Shown one piece after another: positions 21,792 through 33,375 of a DNA stretch of 64,000 bases. Source of the stretch: Paraspadella gotoi (lineage: Eukaryota; Chaetognatha); contig CM119267.1 of the NCBI GenBank assembly GCA_051294375.1, positions 13,401,081-13,465,080 on the forward strand, read 5' to 3'. The notes below the pieces were generated by a model, which saw nothing but the letters and a program-made list of their open reading frames with translations, was not told the origin of the DNA and made no database searches. Position numbers and translations under genes: made by a program. The number at the start of each line of letters is the position of its first letter. The stretch's first letter is position 1.

Positions 21792-22937
21792 CTATTTCCG
21801 GGAGGTCGAGTTCTTCGAACCACTTTCCCTCGTCCAATTTCGTCCAGATCGTGCCTTTCAGACTCGCTCCACCGAGTTTGTTCCAGTTGAGACTCTTCAG
21901 GGGGTTCGTAGGGCGCGGGAGGCGCCGGGGCCGCTCCAGCAGGGAGGAATGTGGCGACGATACCGAAGGCGGCGGCGGAGGGGGAGTGGGGACGAGGGGC
22001 GGTGGAGGTGGAGCGGGAGGATTAGAAGGCGGTTGGGGTGGTGGTAGCGGCGGCGGCGGCGGCGGCGGCGGAGCCGGAGCGACGGGAGGCGGAAGGTCGA
22101 GGACGAGAGAGGCGGGTCGCGTCTTGTTCCTGTCAGACTCGGGTAAGTTCGCGCGGGATGGAGTCGGGGTAACGAGGTGAGGGAGAGAAGGTGGTGGGTG
22201 AGGCGGAGGCGGGGGAAGAACTTGGGATTGGTTTTCAGCGTCGTCGTCGTAGTGAATTTCGTCTCGGTTTAATTGCGCGCGCGACGCACTCGCCACGTCG
22301 TCATCATCGCGACGAAAGCGTGTTGTACATTCCGTGCGGCTGCTACCGTCCCCGCCGCCGCCGCCATCCATCCGAAAGTAGACGTCTTCCGCGTCATCAA
22401 GTATGCATGAAGGAAGTATGACTAGGAAGGACGCCGACGGCGGCGCTTCATTCGCGGATTGCGGAGGCGGAGGCGAGGGAGGCGTGTCGGTGGCGGCGAT
22501 AAAGGCCGAAGTGACGTAAGTGGCGGAGGACACGACGGAGGCGTCATCGATTTCGTAACCGCTCTCTGTCACTCTTTGGACCCTGACAGGGGCCGAGATA
22601 TAGCTGCCGGCGGAGATGGCAGTCTTCGGCGCGGCGGCATCGGCGCCAGTGGCGGCGCGACGCGGAAAACCCGTTCTTTGTTTTGCGACGAAAGGAAAAA
22701 CAGAGGAGAGAGACAGAGGGCGCGGTAAGGGTCGGCCGGCGATATCAACGAGAGAACCGGATGTTATAGGCGTTTCCTGGGAAACGGATGTAATAGGCTT
22801 TTCATGGGAACCGGATGTAATCCGTGTTTCCTTGGTGCCTGAAGTAACCGCCTCTCGGGGAGACGAGATGTACGTCGAGTTTTGTTTGAGCCCAGAATAA
22901 AAAGTTGGCGACGACGACGACGAAGGGGATGAATAAT
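21792..22937 (-). CDS. Daam: Daam large exon: linker, FH1 polyproline and FH2 start
   Basis: 1146 nt, about 382 residues, one open frame. Acceptor TTATCCTCCCAG|AT, donor ATAG|GTGAGG. Order: Ser-rich start (DYSSPSSSSS), four 9-residue Thr/Ser repeats, a Ser/Ala/Asp-rich linker, then FH1 proline runs (LPPPPPPHPPPS, APPPPPPPPLPPP, PAPPPPPLVPTPPPPPP) that in formins bind profilin-actin, and the FH2 start RLPRPTNPLKSLNWNKL, GTIWTKLDEGKWFEELDLPE. PxPTNPLKSxNWxKL is diagnostic of DAAM; the NW tryptophan is a lasso contact. An upstream Met of the open frame lies in intron sequence and is not used. FH1 plus linker is longer than I recall for fly or human. Confidence 0.93.
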
Positions 22938-22989
22938 CTGGGAGGATAAAAACGTTAAGAGTTAGACAACCAAGGAGAATTGTAAAAAA

Positions 22990-23048
22990 GCGAAAAATTA
23001 GAAAGGAAAGAAAAGAAAGAAAGAAAGAAGAAAGAAAGAAAGAAAGGA

Positions 23049-23084
<36 letters not shown>

Positions 23085-23770
23085 AAAAAGAAAGAAAAAG
23101 AAAGAAAGAAGAAAGAAAGAAGAAAGAAAGAAAAGAAAGAAAGAAAGAAAGAAAGAAAGAAAAGAAAGAAAGAAAGAAAGAAAGAAAATAAATAAATCTA
23201 TAAGCTAAAAAATTTAAAGACATAAGGATCGTCGACAAATTTTGATACTAAAAAAAATCCAATTTGGAGAAAAGAAAAATAAGAAAAGAATAATATAAAG
23301 AAAGAATAGAAAGAAAAGAAAGAATAGAAAGGAAAGAAAAAATAGAAAGGAAAGAAGAAATAGAAAGGAAAGAAAGAATAAAAAAGAAAGAAAGACTAGA
23401 AAGGAAAGAAAGGAAAGAAAGAATTGAAAGGAAAAAAGAATAGAAAGGAAAGAAAGAATAGAAAGGAAAAAAATAGAAAGGAAAGAAATATTAGAAAGGT
23501 AAAAAAAAATAGAAAGGAGAAAAGAATAGATAGGAAACAAAGAATACAAAGAAAAGAAAGAAAAGAAAGGAAACAAAGAATAGAAAGGAAAGAAAGAATA
23601 AAAAGAAAACAAATAATAGAGAGGAAAGAAATAATAAAAAGGAAAGAAAGAATAGAAAGGAAAGAAAGAATAGAAAGGAAAGAAAAAATAGAAAGAAAAG
23701 AAAGAATAGAAAGGAAAAATGAATAGAAAGAAAAGAAAGAATAGAAAGGAAAGAAAGATAAAAAATAAAA
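22990..23770 (+). repeat. GAAA/GAAAG satellite, two blocks
   Basis: 22999-23186 is almost pure (GAAA)n with AGAAAG variants. 23280-23770 is a longer array with a ~20 bp higher-order unit (agaatagaaaggaaagaa). All ORFs across it on both strands, including the start of a 507-codon minus ORF, are repeat artefacts. The short gap between the blocks (about 23205-23270) matches the left part of family C, so the second array seems to have expanded inside copy C1. Confidence 0.85.
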
Positions 23771-24235
23771 ATAAAGAGAGAGTGACGAGAAGAAAGAACG
23801 AAATAAAAACCCGATGTTGCGATACAAAATGATAACATGCACGAATGCGATGCCCAATTTTACGAGTTCAATCCTAATTCAATTTTTTTTTTTAAACAAC
23901 GCAGAGTGAGAGAAAGAGAGAGAGAGTGAAAAGCCAAATCGTTTTCCAACGAATCAGCAGCGGCAGCAGCAGAGGCAGCAAGAAAAAAAGAAAGAAATCA
24001 AAAGGCAGCAGCAGAAGCAGCAGGAGAAAAGAGAGAAAAAGAAAGAAAGCCCCCGCAGCTGTAGACTGGGGAAAAGAGAGAGAGGAGACATAAAAATAAT
24101 AGAGGAAATTTGTTTGTTTTGATAAAACGTAAACAAAACATATTTAATAACTGTCCTCACCCAATTTCAAGGACCTCGATGATGAGAAGCTGTATATAAA
24201 TTTTCAGCTTCATACACCCAATTTTAATCATGAAA
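23210..24235 (+). mobile_element. Family C HINE-like element, copy C1, satellite-expanded
   Basis: Left part 'cataaggatcgtcgacaaat' near 23221, right part from 'cccgatgttgcga' (about 23809) through 'ttacgagttcaatcctaatt', the cagcagaagcagcagg tract, and 'gataaaacgtaaacaaaaca' to 'cttcatacacccaatttta'. The terminal stem-loop is missing; the copy ends exactly where family B copy B1 starts. Confidence 0.65.
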
Positions 24236-24801
24236 ATCTTAAAAGAATAGGATCGAGCCTACCTTCAATGATAACCAAATATTAATGCGATGATAACCAA
24301 ATGATTGATGCGATGATAACCAAATGATTGATGCGATGATAACCAAATATTGATGCGATGATACAATAATGATGCGATGATAACAAATGATCGATGTGAT
24401 GATAATCAAATGATTTATGTGATAATAACCAAATGATTGATGCGATGATAGTCATTTATTGATGCGATGATAGTCATTCATTGACGCAATGAATCATTCA
24501 TATAAATAAAACAAACAAATTTGTGTATGAGTGAAAGAGAGAGAGAGAGAGAAAGAAGAGAGAGAGAAAGAAAGAGAATAAATCCACGAAAAATCTCGAA
24601 TGTAAATTTGGGATTTTGCATTGAGAAAAAAGCGCGGCATAAATGGCGATAATAAAAGTTTTTAAAAGGAAAAAAATAATCAAATTTTTTTAAAAAACGA
24701 TCACGCCAAGAGATCGTAGAGAGAGAGAGACAGAGAGAGACACAAAGAAGCACACCCAATCAATATCGAGCCTGAACCGGCTTCGCCGGTAGGCTCGATA
24801 A
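24236..24801 (-). mobile_element. Family B HINE-like element, copy B1
   Basis: Left end (plus-strand text) 'cttaaaagaataggatcgag' then CCTACC, tandem ~20 bp units built on gatgcgatgataaccaaat, then 'aaagcgcggcataaatggcg', GA-rich DNA, and the stem-loop 'tatcgagcctgaaccggctt' ... 'ggtaggctcgataaaa'. Shorter than B2/B3, lacking the middle ~650 bp. No ORF of note. Confidence 0.75.
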
Positions 24802-25520
24802 AAACAAAATTTGCACGACGTGAAAAACATGACATAGGATTCCGATAAAAAATATATTGACCTTTGCCGGACCATGATTTTGCGATTACGAAAATGGGGG
24901 TCATTTGTCTTAATGAGCAGAAGCTATTTCAATACCTCATAACCTCTCTGGCTGATGTTGTAAAAGAAATAACGGGTTACCCGAGGACGACTGTTTTTTC
25001 TACAACAAAATTTAAACGAAAACATTGGCGCGAAAACGAGGGCAGTCAAGCAGACGACATCGGACACCCGGCCCCGCCGGATGATTCGAGGAATCACGTG
25101 ATAAAAAGCGGTGCGGCGTTCTTTGGCGTCATTTGGGACACGTGCAATGGAAAACGTCTCGTGCCTCGTTCGGTCATGTGACTCGTCGGCGTCGCACGAC
25201 TCAACTCGCGCGTGAGATGCTTTTGTGTGATTTACGCGAGACCCTGCGCGAGCCCTCGGAAACGAAAGACTCGACAGAGAAACCTTGCCATGGAAATTTA
25301 CGAGAGAGACGGAAAAGGAAAGGAGGAAAAACTTTAACGAGAAAAGATTTGAGGAAAAAAGAAATGTTCAAGACGCAGAAAAAAAATAGATTAAAAAAGC
25401 TAGAAATATTTTAGAATTACTTTAACGTAAAACAATTTCAATTTTGAGGGTCATTCAGGAACTGATTTGGCGAATTGAAAACAACCCAAAGTTTCCAATC
25501 CACGATAACGAAACTCTCAC
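24802..25520. other. Daam intron, nothing firm
   Basis: Contains a GC-rich part at 25000-25260. A 105-codon and a 93-codon plus ORF cross it, but neither has a recognisable domain. Confidence 0.4.
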
Positions 25521-25685
25521 CTCTGTCACTCTGCTCTGCAACTCTCCAACCCACGACCGACTCCAAGGTGAGCTTGGAGTCGTCGGGGATGTTGACGCCG
25601 TCGATCAGCGTCGACAAGTCGGCTGAGGACCACGCCCCCGTTGCCACGTCTCGCTGTCGAGAATAAACTTCGGAGTCGACGACAT
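25521..25685 (-). CDS. Daam: Daam exon: end of coiled-coil region, IPDD motif
   Basis: 165 nt. Acceptor GATTTTTCTCCACAG|AT (the bases before carry the pyrimidine tract), donor CAGAG|GTGAGA. Only one frame is open throughout: VVDSEVYSRQRDVATGAWSS then ADLSTLIDGVNIPDDSKLTL. Fly Daam, from memory, has a very similar RLERLVTEGSIPDDQK just before FH1, so the position is right. Ends with one base, completed as Asp by 22937. The exon upstream must end in phase 1. Confidence 0.85.
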
Positions 25686-25989
25686 CTGTGGAGATTTTTC
25701 ATAAAAAGGTAAAGAAGGATATATGCTGAGACATGAGAGTGACGAGAGAGAGAGAGATGAGGGAGAGAGAAAAAAAAAGAGAAGAGAAAGATAAAGAGAG
25801 AGAGAGAGACTTTCTTTTTCAGTACGAGACTTCAAAGGAGGGCTGAGCGCCGCCCCAAGCGGCGGCTGCAGGGGGAGGATGAGGAGTCTGCTGCTCCCCT
25901 TGCAAAACAGGTGCGCACAGACAACCGCCCACCTCACCGGAAGGTGAGAAGAGGGAAACTGGCAGGCTCATCAGGCCAAATGTACCAAT
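25686..25989. other. Daam intron beside exon, GA-rich
   Basis: GA-rich simple sequence at 25740-25810 and a GC-richer part after it. The 110-codon minus ORF here reads through the true exon in a wrong frame. Confidence 0.45.
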
Positions 25990-26270
25990 TAAGTAAGTAG
26001 ACAGAGATTTCAACATGAAACCAAAGTGGATTTTATTCTTAGATAGAAGATTAGCAAGACGGTGTGAGAATTTAATTCAATCTTCGATGGTACATTCGCG
26101 TCGCTTTGGGGCTATTTCCACGGGGCTCCTGACCCGATCTTTCAATCTCATTTGCGACAACCCTGTCCTCACAGCCAATGACAAGCCAATGACCCGGCAC
26201 CATCATCCCGTCCCTCCTTTGCCCGGCCGCGGGGGGGGGGGAGCTCAATTTGAGCTCTTTCTTTATCTTA
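25990..26270 (+). repeat. Family H and I repeat fragments
   Basis: 25990-26080 matches the family H fragment at 17325. About 26150-26270 (tgacaagccaatgaccc..., then 'ttgcccggccgcgggggggg' and GAGCTC) matches 34770-34860 (tgacaagccaatgacctg... ggccggggggggg... agctc). Whether H and I are one element is not clear. Confidence 0.55.
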
Positions 26271-26559
26271 ATTTCACTTACTCTATCCTTAACTGTCCCT
26301 CACCACACTTCCCTTTTCCATTTCAATTTTTCCCAATTTAAATTATTATTTTACCATTGTTATTAATTTACTTCTTTTCAATATTAAGTTTACCTATGAT
26401 TTTCTCTGTTGAACATTGCCTAAATGTAAAAATTTCCCCCTTTCCCAGATTCACTGTCTTTTCTCTCTCTCTCTCACCAAATTTCTTTTCGATGTCTGTC
26501 CCTCTATCTGGCCTAAAACTGATCCTTTCCTCACCTATCACCTGTGTCATTTTCTCAAA

Positions 26560-26594
<35 letters not shown>

Positions 26595-27294
26595 TCTCTG
26601 AAACTAAAGTAGAAACATGTCCACTGCTTATAAATAAATCGTTGTCTAAATAAAAACTTTTCCGAAGTACGAGACCTCATAAATGACAGCGAGTGGCAGT
26701 GAAAAGAGGGCGATAAACTCAATGTCATCTTCTCTAGAGAAAAAATCGCGGAGAGAAAAATAAAAAATAATTTTTAGGCGTATCGTAAACTTTCAATTTA
26801 ATAATTAATAGTGTTTTGAACCGGTAATATTGTTTTTTTAAGATTAAAAGCAATTAATGAAATTGGTACAACCAATATAAAAATTATCCATTCATTTAAT
26901 AAATAAGTTTTCTTGCCCCTGGCTTTGGTGGTTTAAGGCCTCCATCACTCTTACAAGATAATGACATAGCAAGTCACTGCAAGCTTTCAATCAAGACTCT
27001 CTCACAGTCTCATTTATTCACTCCCAGTGTACTTGGCTTCCCTATCAATGAAGTGGAAAATATTTCAAAAAATGTTTCAATTGTATGAAAAGACCACTCC
27101 CTTAAGTATTAGATCGGGGAATAATATTGTACTCTGCACGAGCATCAAAATACAAGGAGCTGAATTTTATGTTATATATGTTATAATATTATCTTGAAAT
27201 TGAAAACGAAAAAGGGATTAATACAAATTGAAAAACTAAAAAAATTAGTATAACCTGAAAAATTCGTAACCCAAGCAATATGAACTATAATTTT
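26271..27294. other. AT-rich DNA, short CT and CA repeats
   Basis: (CT)n and (CA)n at 26460-26595; otherwise AT-rich sequence without recognisable features. Confidence 0.5.
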
Positions 27295-28524
27295 TATCGA
27301 GCCGGTTCAGGCTCGATATTGATTCGGGTGAGCTTCTTTGTGACATCGTCGTTGTCACACATTTTTATATAAAAACTACTACGCTTAGTTTTGGCTGGGA
27401 CTTACCGTTTTTTTTTATATAAAAATTTTTATAAATTACAATGAAGTTTTATAAAAGTGTGCGATCATAGTAAGTTAAAAATTTAGATATGGCTTCTCAT
27501 CTTGAAATAGCTTTGAAATTTTTATATTACATTTGGATTCAAATATTTTTTGTTTGAATTTCCACTTCATTATGATTTACTGCAATATGCAAATGGGAAA
27601 TATGGCAAATATGCAATATCCAAATTAGTATATAGAAATGCATTCATCTAATTTACATATTGCAGTAAATAATATTGAAGATGAACTTCATAAACAAATT
27701 TTTAAATCAATAAAAAAACATGTGAAATCAAAAAACCTTTTTAATGAGAAGCTATATCTTAATTTTAATACAAATAAAAATAAAATCTTTTACAAGCTAT
27801 GATTGGAAAAAATTGTAAAAATTTTCAATTGTAAACAATTGTAACATTTTTTTCCTTTCTTTTATTTTTTTAAATTATATATAAATTTTTTTTCTTATTT
27901 TTGTCAGTTGCTGCCTTTTCTGAACCCTTTAAAAACGAGTTCAGGCTTTGCAGTGCCTTCCAGCGGCTGTCCAGCTTTTTCTCTCTCTTTCTCTTTCTGT
28001 CTCTGTCTCTCTCTCTGTCTCTCTCTTTCTCTGTACGATCTCTTGCGTGATCGTTTTTTGAAAAATTTTGATTATTTTTTTCCCTTTAAAAACTTTTATT
28101 ATCGCCATTTATTTCGCGCTTTTTTCTCAATGCAAAATTCCCAAATTTACATCCAAGATTTTTGTGGATTTATTCTTTTTCTTTCTCTCTCTCTCTCTTT
28201 CACTAATACCCGCATTTGTTTGTTTTATATTTGATGAATGATTCATTGCATCAATGAATGACTATCATTGCATCAATGAATGGCTATCATCGTATCAATG
28301 AATGATTATCATCACATCAATGAATGACTATCATCGAATCAACCATTTGGTTATTATCACATCAATCATTTGGTTATCATCGCATCAATTATTGGTTATC
28401 GTTGCATCAATATTTGGTTATCATCGCATCAATCATTTGGTTATCATCGCATAAATCCTTTGGTTATCATCGCATTAATATTTGGTTATCATTGAAGGTA
28501 GGCTCGATCCTATTCTTTTAAGAT
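27295..28524 (+). mobile_element. Family B HINE-like element, copy B2, near full length
   Basis: Opens with a shortened stem-loop (atcgagccggttcaggctcgat), then 'attcgggtgagcttctttgt', 'ttttatataaaaactactac', 'tatggcttctcatcttgaaa', 'gtcagttgctgccttttctg', the module gagttcaggctttgcag with cggctgtccagc, a CT-rich tract, 'gatcgttttttgaaaaattt', and a ~20 bp minisatellite (28235-28495) ending in the family B end 'ggctcgatcctattctttta'. About 1.2 kb, no transposase ORF. Confidence 0.8.
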
Positions 28525-30199
28525 TTTTTTTCTAATGGGATTTGCTTCATCGCCACACAGCAGTGTCAATAATATCATCGTTTTTCTCAGGGAAAAAAAA
28601 ACACTCGAAGCCGTCAGAGAGAAAGAGAGAGAAAGAGGGAGAGAGAGAGAGTTATTTTTGAACGTTTGTCAATGGGGTTCTTATCGGTTAACGGTTATTG
28701 CGCCGTCCGAGTTCGCCCGGACTCGGTCGGACAGATTTGCCTCTTTGCCCGACGAGACGTCAAATTGCGGATTCTGTCGCTATGAGGACGACGACAATGA
28801 CGACGCGAAAACAATGACGGCGCCAACCACGTGACGGTAATCAGGGCGATTAAGCATCTTGTTCTCAGACCTGTGATTTTGTGATAGACAAAGAGACAAT
28901 ATACAATAGAGCGTTCAAAGATAACAAAATATATGGAATATATATTATATATTATATATTCCATTGATTATTATTCTAATGTAATAAGGTCTGAAGAATT
29001 CGATGATGATAACCATTCTTTGGTATAAATTCATCTTCTTTGTCGGAAATGGCGATTTTTTAAGCAAATAAGGGGCTATTAAAATGGCGCAAACGTTGTA
29101 GATTATAAAAAAACTCAAATTATTAAAATTTTAAAAAATTCATATTTAACTTACATAATATAAAAATAAAGACCTATAAAAATATTTTGATGAGTTTTTT
29201 ACAAATTTTATATTTTATTATTAGTTTGTTAACTATATTTATTAATTATTAATAGTAAAAAATAGGCTAAAAGGAAAAAAAATTATTTTAACAAATTTAA
29301 AATTATAGTTTTTTAAAATTTTGACCAACTTAATGACATAATTTTTTAATAAAAATTATATTTTCTTATATCAACTTTTGAAAAAGTTAAAAATGAAAAT
29401 TGAAAAAGGAAATTTTGAGGGATAGATATGTAGTGAAAAGTGAAATGAAGAAACAGAAAAGAGCTTAAAATGAACTGCCCCCCCCCCACGGTGAATCAAG
29501 ACCTCAGAAAAATCCTGGATGTAACCATCTCATATTAGAAATATTATTAAATGTCCCCATCCTACTTGGTCTCAGACGGTCAAAACCGAAAACAAATGTA
29601 ACAAATTATTATCCTTTCTATTTTGAGATGAAACCGACCAAGTTTATCCCTATGCCATCTTTCACTACATAAGAAAATTTTGTTTTATTATATATCGATT
29701 TAAAGGTCAAATTAATTTAAAACCAAGCAATTTTTTTAAAAAATTGCTTAAAAATTTGTTTTCTAAATTTAACATTTTGACTTTTTTTATCTTTGAGAGG
29801 GTCGTACAGGGATGTTTAATCAGACCAGATATATATTATATATATTTAACAACTAGGATTAGGTTTTGAGAGTCTAGTATCAATTCCATTTTCTCCAATT
29901 CTGTTTTACAAAAGAGAAATGATTTTTCCCGATGAACATCTTCAAAAGAGAATCTTCCAGAGAATATATAAGAAAATAACTACGATTTGCAAAGAAAATC
30001 CATCAACTTTCAGTTTCCCGTTTATTGCGGTTTATCCCGACCGGAACTTCTGACTATGTTTATTAGTTGATATTTGGTCTTGTTTATATGGGTATCCTCC
30101 GGTATCCTCCGGTTTTGAGTTTGAAGTGAGATATAAGCTTCGCCAGTGAACACCTCAAATCATCAGAAATTTATAAGAAAATAACTACAAAATTGAGAT
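28525..30199. other. Unassigned AT-rich DNA
   Basis: A GC-richer part at 28680-28835 carries plus and minus ORFs without recognisable domains. The rest is AT-rich; no repeat family was assigned. Confidence 0.45.
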
Positions 30200-30250
30200 A
30201 AAGACGAACGGACATGTTTCGGCTCTGCATTACTAGCCTTCATAATATTG
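30200..30250 (-). ncRNA. Decayed hammerhead-like motif 2
   Basis: On the minus strand: ATTATGA in place of CUGAUGA, stem II GGCT/AGCC, intact GAAAC, then ATGTC and CG. Similar to motifs at 34.2, 35.2, 60.8 and 62.0 kb. Core substitutions predict an inactive relic. Confidence 0.45.
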
Positions 30251-30258
30251 AGAGAGAG

Positions 30259-30313
<55 letters not shown>

Positions 30314-30400
30314 CTCAGGAAAGTTTGCAACAAAAATGTTAGGGCGAAATGCTCATCGAAGCCCGCCCCCTTGCCTTATGACGGAGCAGCGAATCTCTAG
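30250..30400 (+). repeat. (GA)n plus family G repeat fragment
   Basis: (GA)n at 30250-30308. Then 'gggcgaaatgctcatcgaag' and 'cttatgacggagcagcgaat' match, inverted, 51840-51905. Only two copies of this G fragment are seen, both beside GA-rich DNA. Confidence 0.6.
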
Positions 30401-30880
30401 TTAGCGGCTTACCGCTAAATTATCGTAGGCAGATCCGACATAGTTTGCTCAAACTTGTTTCTTTTATATTAAATGTAAATTGCAAGATTTATTAATTTAA
30501 TAAATAATTAATCAGTTAATTAATCAATTAGTTAATTTATTAATCAACAATTAATCAGTCAATTAATCAACCAATTAATGTTGAATCAATGAATTCATTT
30601 ATTTATTAATTAATTATTCAATAATTAAATTTATTTATCAATTAATTAATTATTCAATCAATCAATTAAACATTATAGGTCCTCTTTGCCATTATCATCG
30701 TCATTGCTTTTGTCGTAGTCAGTGACGAAAAGACCTAAAAACAAGCATGTTGGATCAAATTAATTAATTATTTAATTAATTAATTGACTAATTAAAAAAT
30801 AACTTGAATTAATTAACTAATTAATTAATTAATTACCGCTAATGATAGTAGACAGATCCGGCTTTGTTTGCTCAAACTTG
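30401..30880 (-). mobile_element. Family A HINE-like left ends, two tandem
   Basis: Two minus-strand left ends: 'ccgctaaattatcgtaggca' ... 'tttgctcaaacttgttt' at about 30412-30462 and again ending at about 30880. Between them is an AT-rich ATTAATTA desert and the block 'gtcattgcttttgtcgtagt' with 'gtgacgaaaagacctaaaaa' that also appears at 55260 and 56810. Confidence 0.65.
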
Positions 30881-31357
30881 TTAGTCGGATCTGCCTAAAG
30901 CAGATTCCGTCTCTATAATTCACTTGGTCGGTCTGTCGGTCGCCACCCTTAATTCGGTCGGTCAGTCACCTAAATCATCTTAGAACATCGAATTATGATA
31001 AATTATGCAAAAAAATTATGTCCGTCCGTCCGTATTATTATCTCCAATTATTCGTGAACGATGGATGGATTGGGATGAGTTTTTGTATGTGGGGAGGAAA
31101 GTGTGTGATTAAGCTTTCGGCTAAAAGAAGGCTACGAGAAAGCTACAAGAATGGTGAAAAGACTGGTCTGAAAAGGTCAAATAAATGACCAGGGAAAATG
31201 ACCCGACACGAGGTCACAAAATCTTTCAAGTTGATTGATGGATTGATTGATTCTTTTATTGATTTATTATGAGTGATATAAGTGAATGTCCGACAAGATT
31301 GAGGGGGCGGAGCGACGGACCGACAAAGTGAATTATAGAGTCGGGATCTGACTAAAA
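30881..31357. mobile_element. Family A fragments, abutting
   Basis: 30881-31140 is a minus-strand right end (agtcggatctgcctaaagca...) with GTCGGTC and GTCCGTCC tetranucleotides. 31265-31357 is a plus-strand right end (gagtcgggatctgactaaaa). Together with 30401-30880 this is a cluster of nested or recombined copies. Confidence 0.6.
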
Positions 31358-31544
31358 AAAGAAAAGGAGGTGAACGTGATTGGCTTTTCTCTTCATTTCT
31401 TCAACCTTATTTTTTTTTTTCGTTTTTCGTTTTTTCTCTACTTGAAATAACGTCGAAACGTCGAAAAAAAATCGTTATTCTCTCATAGACAAATCTTTCT
31501 TCTCTCTTTTCTTTCTCTCTCTCCATCTCCTCTTTATTTCTTTT

Positions 31545-31587
<43 letters not shown>

Positions 31588-32869
31588 CTTTCTCTCCCCC
31601 TGCTCACTGCTGATCCTTCTTCCTCCCTCCCTAAATAAATTTGTCTTTATTGAATTTTTCAAAGCGAATATTGCTTTTACAGCGTTGCGGGGATATTACT
31701 GACTCAGGTGCAGCCATTTTGTTTTCACCTTTCTTCCGAGGCGGAAAAGAAATAAGCTCAGTGCAGGGCTAAGGCTCTCGGGATTTAGACTTCCACCAAA
31801 ACGAAAAAAAAACCACCTGATCGAAGTTTTATGGGTTTCGGTTGCGTTTTCTTGCCACGTGGAGGGGTTGAAATAAGTGCAAAGAGAAGATAGGAATTAC
31901 CCAGAAGAGGAGGGGGAATCAAAAATAAGAATCCTTATTGACATTTTCTTATAGATTGTTTAAAAACATTGCCACTGTAAACCCTGTTTTAATTTTTAAA
32001 AATGCAATAACAAATATTGTCAAAATTTGTTTTCCGATCTGTACCATGATTAAAAAAAAATTGTCGCGGTTACATTCCAGCTATTTTTCGGCATTTTAAT
32101 GTGAGAATCGAATAATAAAACTTACATATTGAGAAATTTTGGCCTTTTGTGATTCACATGAGCTGTGTCTCATTTATGTACGACAAAAAATACAAGAGTT
32201 CCATACAAAAGAAAATGAGTTGTCCAAAAAAAATGCTTCCTTCTTTTTTATCTTTTTCATATCTACAATTTTCATTTATACTAATTTCCAGTTCTTTTTT
32301 ATTACTTTTTAAGTTGAACCGTTACTATTAAAAATCCCTGCCTTTTCTCAGTCTCATGTCAAATAGTTATTTCATCATCTCCATTAGGATAGATGCAGGG
32401 ATGAATAGACATTTGTCAAAAAAATAGCGGCATTAAAAATACATTAATGCTGTAGATGCTCCAGAATATTTTTTTTATATTGTAAAGTATCAATAAAAGT
32501 TATAATGCTCCGGGTAACCTTTCTATAAGCAAAGTAATCAAGTAAAAAAAAAGAAAAATCAAGATTTTGTTGAAATTAAAGACAATGCATCATCATATTA
32601 TGTAACAACAACTTATGCCTGGTTTACTTTATAGGGGATCAATATTTTTTACTGCTTGCCAAGGACCACTTTTTTCCCTAAATCTGATAAAAAATATTAT
32701 GTCAGAGATATAAAATTAACAATAATATGATCAAAAATAGGTGAAAACAGTTGGAGATAACCTCTTTTGGAAGTATTTGAATGCATTAAATAATTTTATA
32801 CCTTTGAGAAATAATCTTTTTATTCAGTCCTAGGGAGGTCATATTACATATTAAAAACTAATTGATTAA
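31358..32869. other. Unassigned DNA with CTTT repeats
   Basis: CT/CTTT simple sequence at 31490-31600. Otherwise AT-rich; a 60-codon plus ORF at 32149 is unsupported. Confidence 0.45.
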
Positions 32870-33375
32870 TTAACCTATTAATTATTTGATTAATTAATAC
32901 ATCTTGCATTTACATTTAATATAAAAAGAAAAAGCAGCATAATCAATTAGTGAAACAAGTTTTTTGTTTTTTCCATTTAAACTCATTTCCACCCTGACGA
33001 TTCCATCTAAACTTGATTTCCAGCCTAATCACACACTTTCCTACCCACATACAAAATTTCAAGTCAATCGCCCTGTCCAGTGTCCACTCATTAGTAATTG
33101 ACGTTCAAATAGTGAAATGGATTTTTTTTCATTTAAACTCATTTCCACTCACACACTTCCCTACCCACACACAAAATTTCATTCCAATCCATCCATCCAA
33201 TCACAAGCAATTGGAGTTTTTTGTTAAGGTGGGAAGGACGGACAGACAGATGGACATCTTTTTTTTTTGCATAATTTATCATAATTCGATGTGACATGAT
33301 TTAAGTGAATGCCCGACAAGATTGAGGGGGCGGACCGACAAAGTGAATTATAGAGTCACAGCAGGATCCGTGACA
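32870..33375 (+). mobile_element. Family A HINE-like element, copy A6, right part
   Basis: Contains the 'tgcatttacatttaatataa' block, two repeats of 'catttaaactcatttccac', the ggacggacagacagatgg tract and 'gcccgacaagattgaggggg'. The right end is altered (gagtcacagcaggatccgtg). Confidence 0.7.

Noticed and set aside
21715-23238. 507-codon minus ORF as a single CDS with its own Met
   Set aside because: Its first ~100 codons translate the GAAA satellite (Phe/Leu/Ser repeats) and its last ~25 lie past a GTGAGG donor. Only 22937-21792 is exon.
23214-23857. Long Phe/Leu/Ser-rich minus ORFs and a Lys/Arg-rich plus ORF
   Set aside because: Direct translations of a GAAA-type satellite in several frames.
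24236-24480. The ~20 bp units of family B as a CRISPR-like array
   Set aside because: Units are contiguous degenerate minisatellites without unique spacers, inside a eukaryotic mobile element.
31430-31470. Extra hammerhead motif from the 'cgtcgaaacgtcg' sequence
   Set aside because: No CUGANGA box or stem II partner upstream.
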